A DNA stretch of 64,000 nt from JAOXRU01 sp965247735 (lineage in GTDB: Bacteria > Bacteroidota > Bacteroidia > Flavobacteriales > Flavobacteriaceae), in the NCBI GenBank assembly GCA_965247735.1, contig CBDFHN010000001.1, forward strand, positions 434,001 to 498,000, read 5' to 3'. A program made the translations under genes and the position numbers. Below the pieces are notes generated by a model that saw nothing but the letters and a program-made list of their open reading frames with translations, made no database searches and was not told the origin of the DNA. Positions within the stretch are counted from its first letter, which is position 1. Each line of letters begins with the position of its first letter. Positions 62,891 through 64,000 of this stretch are shown here, one piece after another.

Positions 62891-63850
62891 TTAATCAACG
62901 GTGAATGAAAATGGTACAGTATGTGTTGTGATTTTCGGATTTCCGTTATGTTTTCCTGCTGTCATTGTGGGTAATGTTTTAATTACTCTAATAGCCTCTT
63001 TTTTTATTGTTGGATGAGCAGCACGAGCATTAATATTAGTAACTTTCCCATTTACGTCAATTTTGAAAAATATCATAATTTTCTTTTTCCCAGGAGATAA
63101 CCCTAAATCATACGCTAAGCCAGTATTAAAATTTTTAGAAAGGTGTTTTTGAACTTTTTCACTAAAACACTTTTTTGAATTATTTAGGTTTTCACATCCT
63201 GGAAAAATAGGTGATGTCTCAATTTGTGTTAAATTTGTTTTTTCTTCTTTTTCCATTTTCGAGATAATCTCACCATTTACATAGTGCTCAACCGTTTTAC
63301 TTCCTTTTTTGGTATAAAGATACCATTCACCATTTTTCTTTCCATTTTTAAACTTTCCAGCTATCCACAATTGCCCATTTTCATGATATAATTTTGTTTC
63401 ACCGATAGGTTTCCCATTTTCAAATTTCAGAAATAATTTTAACTGCCCACTTTTGTAATAGTGTTTCTCTTCATCATTTCTATTTCCATTTTTATATTTC
63501 TCGATTTTTTCTAACTCTCCACTTTTGTAATAGGTTTTCCATTCACCAGTTTTTTTATCATTGAGATATGTACCTCTTTTTTTTGTATTACCGTTTTCGT
63601 AAAATTCTTTAGCATGTACTTTTCTACTAATTCTATTTTTTCCATAACCGTCTCCTATAATATATTCGAAATTTGCTACTGATTCTAACTTGCCACTTAC
63701 ATAATAACTTTTCCATTCGCCAACTTTTTTATCATATTTAACGACTCCAGAAACCTTTAAATTTCCGTTGTCATAGAATTCTTTGTGTTCTTGTGCATTA
63801 CATATGTTTACTAATAAAATTAAGATTAAGAATAGTATTGATTTTTTCAT
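62891..63850 (-). CDS. MORN-like repeat protein with TonB C-terminal domain
   Basis: The protein has 319 residues from the ATG at 63850 (a TTG at 63865 is the alternative); the signal peptide ends at NICNAQ. Residues about 25-185 hold five to six YwqK/MORN-like units (GEWKSYYVSGKLE, EKHYYKSGQLKLF, GEWYLYTKKGS). Residues about 215-319 form a TonB C-terminal domain (FPGCENLNNSKKCFSEKVQK, IMIFFKIDVNGKVTNI, TMTAGKHNG, VPFSFTVD). Such energy-transducer-like proteins are frequent in Flavobacteriia and may act at the envelope. Single minus-strand gene. Confidence 0.85.
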   Translation of the reverse strand: MKKSILFLILILLVNICNAQEHKEFYDNGNLKVSGVVKYDKKVGEWKSYYVSGKLESVANFEYIIGDGYGKNRISRKVHAKEFYENGNTKKRGTYLNDKKTGEWKTYYKSGELEKIEKYKNGNRNDEEKHYYKSGQLKLFLKFENGKPIGETKLYHENGQLWIAGKFKNGKKNGEWYLYTKKGSKTVEHYVNGEIISKMEKEEKTNLTQIETSPIFPGCENLNNSKKCFSEKVQKHLSKNFNTGLAYDLGLSPGKKKIMIFFKIDVNGKVTNINARAAHPTIKKEAIRVIKTLPTMTAGKHNGNPKITTHTVPFSFTVD

Positions 63851-63888
63851 ATTTCTTTTTTGCAAATTTCTTAAATATTATGTTTGCC

Positions 63889-64000
63889 AACGAGAGTCTG
63901 TGCAGAAACTCCACACTTTTGATTAAAGATAATCAAATAAGATAAAATAGGTCTGTCTGTAACAGTTTTAATACTATGGTTTTTCTGGAGTAAAAAGATT
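63889..64000 (+). repeat. R1 intergenic repeat, copy 8 (cut by the window edge)
   Basis: AACGAGAGTCTGTGCAGAAAC and CACTTTTGATTAAAGATAAT match the start of R1; similarity fades after about 63945. It lies 38 bases upstream of the MORN/TonB gene's start, the same place as in the other copies. Confidence 0.6.

Noticed and set aside
1..64000. Defence system, prophage or conjugative element
   Set aside because: No restriction, CRISPR, toxin-antitoxin pair with recognisable domains, phage structural or conjugation genes were found. The accessory region has only insertion sequences and single unknown genes.

Overview
This 64 kb window is AT-rich DNA from the chromosome of a bacterium of the Bacteroidota, class Flavobacteriia, probably marine or particle-associated. 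The evidence is two giant surface proteins ending in type IX secretion (T9SS) type B sorting domains, a PorP/SprF partner, a TonB-dependent receptor, LytS/LytTR two-component systems built on the Bacteroidota plan, an ECF sigma/anti-sigma pair and many secreted proteins whose signal peptide ends in AQ or GQ. No rRNA, tRNA, CRISPR array or replication origin was seen.

Layout. Bases 1-5966 hold the 3' part of a giant repeat adhesin and its PorP/SprF partner. Bases 6155-12735 hold a LytTR two-component system facing away from an ABC transporter whose permease is fused to an M1 aminopeptidase. Bases 12980-19172 carry hydrolases, a Crp/Fnr-type regulator, an HD-domain protein and an MFS transporter. 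Bases 19178-25799 form a probable small regulon: a second LytTR/LytS system, an S41 peptidase and a TonB-dependent receptor. An 85-bp control block with paired GCAGTTGA boxes lies in front of both target genes. Bases 26040-31766 encode a second giant T9SS protein with a 570-bp super-repeat. Bases 33116-34661 are an ECF sigma/anti-sigma locus with two matching divergent promoter sequences. Bases 35599-40206 repeat the first layout: an ABC transporter head-to-head with a paralogous LytS/LytTR pair. Bases 40232-47550 are mostly single minus-strand genes (leucine-rich repeat, degenerate Nudix, DinB, serine hydrolase, GntR regulator and unknowns).

From about 45.9 kb to the right edge the window changes character. 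Nearly every host gene lies alone on the minus strand, and the genes are separated by copies of a composite intergenic repeat. This repeat joins a conserved block that begins near AACGAGAGTCTGCG with what looks like the 3' end (domains V-VI) of a group II intron. Two complete insertion sequences sit here. An IS21-family element (47607-50299, TAAA duplication) has split one copy of the repeat. An IS4-family element (50844-52232, 9-bp duplication) has split a small gene whose frame is restored exactly when the element is removed. Remnants of IS1182-like and IS200/Y1-like transposases are also present. The region resembles a gene-cassette array, but no integrase is visible in the window.

Working together: the three LytS/LytTR systems each sit next to direct repeats in a divergent control region. 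Two face ABC transporters and one faces a peptidase plus outer-membrane receptor, which suggests three parallel envelope-stress or peptide-sensing circuits. The two giant proteins are probably exported by T9SS.
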